NCBI GenBank assembly: GCA_002685275.1
Contig: NYWX01000066.1
Span: 1-9,326 of the forward strand
DNA length: 9,326 nt
Reading direction: 5' to 3'
From: Gammaproteobacteria bacterium
GTDB taxonomy: Bacteria > Pseudomonadota > Gammaproteobacteria > Woeseiales > Woeseiaceae
This document shows positions 6,727 through 9,326 of this stretch, piece after piece. The position numbers and the translations under genes are program-made. The notes beneath the pieces were generated by a model that did no database searches, was not told the DNA's origin, and saw only the letters and a program-made list of their open reading frames with translations. Numbering within the stretch: position 1 is the stretch's first letter; every line of letters begins with the position of its first letter.

Positions 6727-7412
6727 AAAATAGTTTAAAATTAATTGGTATTGATACTTCATCTGTTGCCTGTTCAGTTGCCATATCAGATGGCGAAAAT
6801 GTTTTTGAACGTCATATCGAGCAGCCACGCAAGCACACGCAATTACTTATACCAATGGTAAATGAAGTTTTGAAAGAATCGAAATTAGCACTTACTGATC
6901 TTGATGCCGTAGTTTTAGGCAATGGCCCGGGTTCTTTTATTGGTATGCGAATTGCCGCTTCTGTTTCTCAAGGTTTAGCTCACGGTGCCGGCCTTGATGT
7001 CATCCCCGTTTCATCCCTGTCTGCTGTAGCCGCAGAAGCTTTAGACGCATCAGAAGAAAATTACATTGCTGTTGCCCAAGATGCACATATGAATGAGGTC
7101 TATCTTGGTCTATACGTGAGGGATAAATTTAATAAGCCAAAGTCTTTGGTAAATGAATATCTTCAAGAACAGGGAATAATTGAATTTTTCGCATCACAAA
7201 ATCAAAATTTTTTAACAGCAGGTCAAGGATGGAAATCCTATCCAGAATTAGCTCGTTCAAATTCTAAATGGATTTGTGGGCAGTCACATATTCTTTATCC
7301 CAGAGCTACTTGGCTTTTGGCTTTGGCAGATATTTCTGCAGCAATAAAGCCGCAAAATATACAACCAGCATATTTGCGTCAAAAGGTAGCAGAGCTACCT
7401 TCTAATAAATGA
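6723..7412 (+). CDS. tsaB: tRNA t6A biosynthesis protein TsaB
   Basis: This is a 229-residue ASKHA-fold protein. In bacteria TsaB dimerises with TsaD and, with TsaE and TsaC, makes N6-threonylcarbamoyladenosine at A37 of ANN-decoding tRNAs. Seen here: the N-terminal IGIDTSSVACSVAI (8-21), H38-T-Q-L-L (the 'H-S/T-x-x-L' motif), LGNGPGSFIGMRIAAS (65-80), SQGLA (82-86) and QDAHMNEVYLGLY (119-131, usually DARMGEVY). The usual GPGSFTG is GPGSFIG here, with I73 in place of Thr. Length matches E. coli TsaB (231). Its ATG lies in the yoaA stop overlap and has no separate Shine-Dalgarno, so it is probably read by terminating yoaA ribosomes. A hairpin is embedded in its last codons (7383-7401). Confidence 0.93.
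   Translation: MKNSLKLIGIDTSSVACSVAISDGENVFERHIEQPRKHTQLLIPMVNEVLKESKLALTDLDAVVLGNGPGSFIGMRIAASVSQGLAHGAGLDVIPVSSLSAVAAEALDASEENYIAVAQDAHMNEVYLGLYVRDKFNKPKSLVNEYLQEQGIIEFFASQNQNFLTAGQGWKSYPELARSNSKWICGQSHILYPRATWLLALADISAAIKPQNIQPAYLRQKVAELPSNK
7383..7401 (+). other. Strong hairpin at the 3' end of tsaB, no T-run
   Basis: AAGGTAGC and GCTACCTT form an 8-bp perfect stem around an AGA loop, within the codons for the last residues of TsaB. It is followed by CTAATAAATG rather than a T tract, so it does not look like a classical intrinsic terminator. It could slow 3' exonucleases or set off the yoaA-tsaB message from the porin message. Confidence 0.5.
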
Positions 7413-7487
7413 AAATATGTAATAAAAATGTAATATAAGCTTAATACATTGAGCTTTCCTATTAAGTAAATATTATTGAGGTTAATT

Positions 7488-8558
7488 ATGAGATTTACAG
7501 CTATATGTTTAATTTTTATTTTTTCATCCTCTTTAGCATATGCGGATAGTTGGTATGATAAATTTGATTTTAAAAGTGATGCGCGCCTTCGACATGAAGG
7601 TATAAATAAAGAAAACAGCAGTTACAAAGACCGAATGCGAATAAGAGCTCGAGCCGGCTTTAAGGTAGGAGTCCAGGAAAATGTTGATTTTGTTTTTCAG
7701 TTAGCGACAGGTGGTAAAAATCCAGTCTCAACAAACCAAACCTTAGATGGCAGCTTTTCAACTAAAGATATTGGCATTGATCTCGCGTATATAGATTGGA
7801 AAATCAACAATAATGTAGATGTAAATGCTGGAAAAATGAAAAACCCAATGTTTAGAGTAGGCGGTGCTCCCTTGATTTGGGATGGAGATTTAAACCCTGA
7901 GGGCATAGCTGCAAAATTTAAATCTGATAAAATATTTGGAACGGCGGCTGTTTTCTCTGTAGCTGAAGGGGAATCTGATGATTATTCACTCCTTTATACA
8001 TTTCAAACTGGTTTGAAATTTGATATCAGCGATAATGGAAGTTTGACAACAGGGTTAAGTTATTTTGGATATACCAAAACCATCGGTTTAAGTCCATTTT
8101 ACAACGGTGATCCAAAAGGAAACTCCTTTGAGGGCTTAGATGAGGAAGGCTATAAATATGGTTATAAAAATATTGAGTTTTTTGGTCAATATGACACCAA
8201 ATTAAAGGGTTTACCATTAAGACTTCATATTCAATACACAAAAAACAATGAGGTTGAAGATCAAGATACCGCTTATTCATATGGCGTAACCCTCGGATCG
8301 GTCAAAAAGAAAGGCGATAAGCAATATGCTTGGCTGTATCAAGACATCCAAGCTGATTCAGTGATAGCTGCTTTTAATGATTCAGATTTTGGTGGCGGCG
8401 GAACTGATTCAAAAGGGCATGTTTTTAAGGCAAAATATGGGTTTTCTGAAAAAATAGCTTTGGGTGGAACTTTCTTTTTTAACAAGATTGATCGTTTTCA
8501 GAGCGAAGAGCAAGGCTATCAAAGATTTCAAATTGACTTGGAATTTAAAATTAATTGA
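7488..8558 (+). CDS. Putative outer-membrane porin
   Basis: This is a 356-residue predicted beta-barrel protein. A Sec signal peptide (MRFTAICLIFIFSSSLAYA) should be cut after A19. The mature part begins with DSWYDKFDFKSDARLRHEG. It continues with RMRIRARAGFKVGVQENVDFVFQLATG (the first strands), IDLAYIDWKINNNVDVNAGKMKNP (91-114, the 'K-G-Q/K-M-K-N-P' style motif of putative porins), and repeated amphipathic strands with aromatic girdle residues. It ends in RFQIDLEFKIN, a closing strand. The pattern suits the 'putative porin' family (Pfam Porin_5-like), from memory only; the substrate is unknown. The start is ATG 7488 because GAGG (7478-7481) sits six bases ahead. A longer TTG-initiated frame from 7476 would use those same bases as codons. 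No convincing promoter is seen in the 75-base gap after tsaB. It is followed eight bases later by dsbB. Confidence 0.85.
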   Translation: MRFTAICLIFIFSSSLAYADSWYDKFDFKSDARLRHEGINKENSSYKDRMRIRARAGFKVGVQENVDFVFQLATGGKNPVSTNQTLDGSFSTKDIGIDLAYIDWKINNNVDVNAGKMKNPMFRVGGAPLIWDGDLNPEGIAAKFKSDKIFGTAAVFSVAEGESDDYSLLYTFQTGLKFDISDNGSLTTGLSYFGYTKTIGLSPFYNGDPKGNSFEGLDEEGYKYGYKNIEFFGQYDTKLKGLPLRLHIQYTKNNEVEDQDTAYSYGVTLGSVKKKGDKQYAWLYQDIQADSVIAAFNDSDFGGGGTDSKGHVFKAKYGFSEKIALGGTFFFNKIDRFQSEEQGYQRFQIDLEFKIN

Positions 8559-8566
8559 GAGAGTAA

Positions 8567-9055
8567 TTGGAACTTCCATCAAAGAAAATTATAAATTTAA
8601 TTGGAGCAATATCATGTTTGGGGTTGATGTTATTCGCACTTTACTCTGAATATGTATTGCTTCTTGAGCCTTGTCCGTTATGTGTATTGCAACGAATAGC
8701 AGTTATTGTTTTAGGAATCATATTCCTAATTGCTTTTATTTATAATCCAAATAAGATTGCATCTCGTATTTATGTTTTCCTGTGCATTTTGATTTCATCG
8801 TTTGGAACTGCAACCGCTGCCTGGCATGTGCACCTTCAAAATTTACCCGCAGATGAAATTCCATCTTGCGGTCCTGGGTTACGATACATGATTGAAAATT
8901 TACCCTTAAGGGATATCTTTGGAATGATTCTTCAAGGTTCAGGCGAGTGCGCAGAGGAGTCTTGGAGTTTTATTGGGTTGACGATGCCTGCTTGGGTTAT
9001 TGTCTCAATGATCTTTTTAGGATCTATTGCCACTTGGAACAACCTAAGATCCTAG
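8567..9055 (+). CDS. dsbB: Disulfide bond formation protein B (DsbB)
   Basis: This is a 162-residue inner-membrane quinone reductase that reoxidises the periplasmic thiol oxidase DsbA and passes electrons to ubiquinone or menaquinone. Four hydrophobic helices are visible at about 9-31, 41-60, 68-86 and 138-157. The first periplasmic loop has C36-P-L-C39 followed by R43, the arginine equivalent to the E. coli quinone-site R48. The second loop has C101 and C128, the pair that reacts with DsbA. PAW (141-143) also fits the family. The start is TTG at 8567: no ATG occurs before residue 21, which would remove half of helix one. GAGAGAG (8557-8563) lies just upstream and overlaps the porin stop codon, suggesting coupled translation. 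No dsbA is in the window. The stop TAG overlaps the convergent dapE stop. Confidence 0.95.
   Translation: MELPSKKIINLIGAISCLGLMLFALYSEYVLLLEPCPLCVLQRIAVIVLGIIFLIAFIYNPNKIASRIYVFLCILISSFGTATAAWHVHLQNLPADEIPSCGPGLRYMIENLPLRDIFGMILQGSGECAEESWSFIGLTMPAWVIVSMIFLGSIATWNNLRS
9018..9054. other. Inverted repeat at the dsbB/dapE convergence
   Basis: TAGGATCT (9018-9025) and AGATCCTA (9047-9054) are perfect 8-base inverted arms with a 21-base loop that can pair further (TTG 9027-9029 with CAA 9040-9042, CC with GG). It lies in the last dsbB codons and covers both stop codons. Neither strand has a T-run directly after it, so it is not a textbook terminator. It may still protect or end both convergent transcripts. 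Confidence 0.45.
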
Positions 9056-9326
9056 AGTAGTAGTTTAAGAATTTTTGAATAAATTTCAGTTAATTGAATT
9101 ACATCTTCAACTTTTACATGTTCATCAATTTTATGAATGGAAGCATTAACAGGTCCGATTTCAACAACATCTACTCCAGCTGGCGAAATGAACCTACCAT
9201 CCGATGTTCCGCCACCAGTTGATAAAACCGGCTCTTTCCCAGTAGTTTCAGAAATTGCCTTTACAGCAGAATCAATTAAATGACCTGGTTTAGTTAAAAA
9301 AGGTTCGCCTGATAAATGCCATTTAA
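9052..9326 (-). CDS. dapE: Succinyl-diaminopimelate desuccinylase, C-terminal part
   Basis: This is the C-terminal 90 or so residues of DapE, running off the right edge. The enzyme hydrolyses N-succinyl-LL-2,6-diaminopimelate to LL-diaminopimelate and succinate in the lysine and peptidoglycan precursor pathway, using two zinc ions. Translating the minus strand gives KWHLSGEPFLT near the edge. It then gives STGGGTSDGRFI (the conserved GGTSDGRF motif) and VEIGPVNASIHKIDEHV, whose IHK histidine corresponds to the C-terminal zinc ligand. A final helix ends in KILKLLL and TAG. The match to E. coli and Haemophilus DapE is clear across the whole piece. The stop codon occupies 9054-9052 and shares the sequence CTAG with the dsbB stop. 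The start and upstream region are outside the window. Confidence 0.94.
   Translation of the reverse strand, partial: KWHLSGEPFLTKPGHLIDSAVKAISETTGKEPVLSTGGGTSDGRFISPAGVDVVEIGPVNASIHKIDEHVKVEDVIQLTEIYSKILKLLL

Noticed and set aside
7476..7487. TTG start for the porin, four codons upstream of the ATG
   Set aside because: These codons contain the GAGG ribosome binding site that serves the ATG at 7488, and the shorter form gives a standard signal peptide.
8026..8280. Open frame antisense to the porin gene
   Set aside because: The sense strand codes for a continuous barrel protein with a signal peptide. The antisense product has no recognisable feature.
8464..8649. Short plus-strand frame spanning the porin/dsbB junction
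   Set aside because: It is out of frame with both strong genes, has no ribosome binding site and has no domain.
1..9326. CRISPR array, IS element, toxin-antitoxin or defence module
   Set aside because: No regularly spaced repeats, transposase, terminal inverted repeats or matching protein families were found on either strand.

Overview
The window looks like ordinary chromosome of an AT-rich (roughly one-third G+C by eye) gammaproteobacterium. Supporting this are a tRNA-Glu(UUC) with encoded CCA, a DusA-type dihydrouridine synthase, the yoaA-tsaB gene pair known from E. coli, a four-cysteine DsbB and a DapE C-terminus. Genus cannot be given from the sequence alone; the AT-rich, compact layout would fit marine or host-associated lineages, but that is inference.

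Layout. Bases 3-79 hold tRNA-Glu. Two lipoprotein genes then face each other: a small one on + (231-737) and a large four-repeat DUF4397-like one on - (786-2165). Next on - is a 126-residue protein that is only the DNA-binding part of an AraC-family regulator (2250-2630). A 273-base, very AT-rich divergent spacer (2631-2903) separates it from a + strand run: dusA (2904-3869), a class I SAM-dependent methyltransferase (3922-4746), yoaA helicase (4834-6726), tsaB (6723-7412, 4-base overlap with yoaA), an outer-membrane porin (7488-8558) and dsbB (8567-9055, 8 bases after the porin stop). The C-terminal part of dapE enters from the right on - and its stop codon overlaps the dsbB stop.

Functionally the + strand run has three parts: tRNA modification (DusA for dihydrouridine, TsaB for t6A), DNA repair (YoaA), and the envelope (porin plus the quinone-linked thiol oxidase DsbB). 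The left end codes for exported lipoproteins of unknown role. dapE belongs to lysine and diaminopimelate synthesis.

I see no phage, IS element, CRISPR array, toxin-antitoxin or defence module, and no clear new system. The points most worth a second look are the orphan AraC DNA-binding domain with locally high G+C, the tight porin-dsbB coupling with a TTG start, the convergent stop-codon overlap inside a hairpin at dsbB/dapE, and the weak or absent Shine-Dalgarno sequences on several genes.
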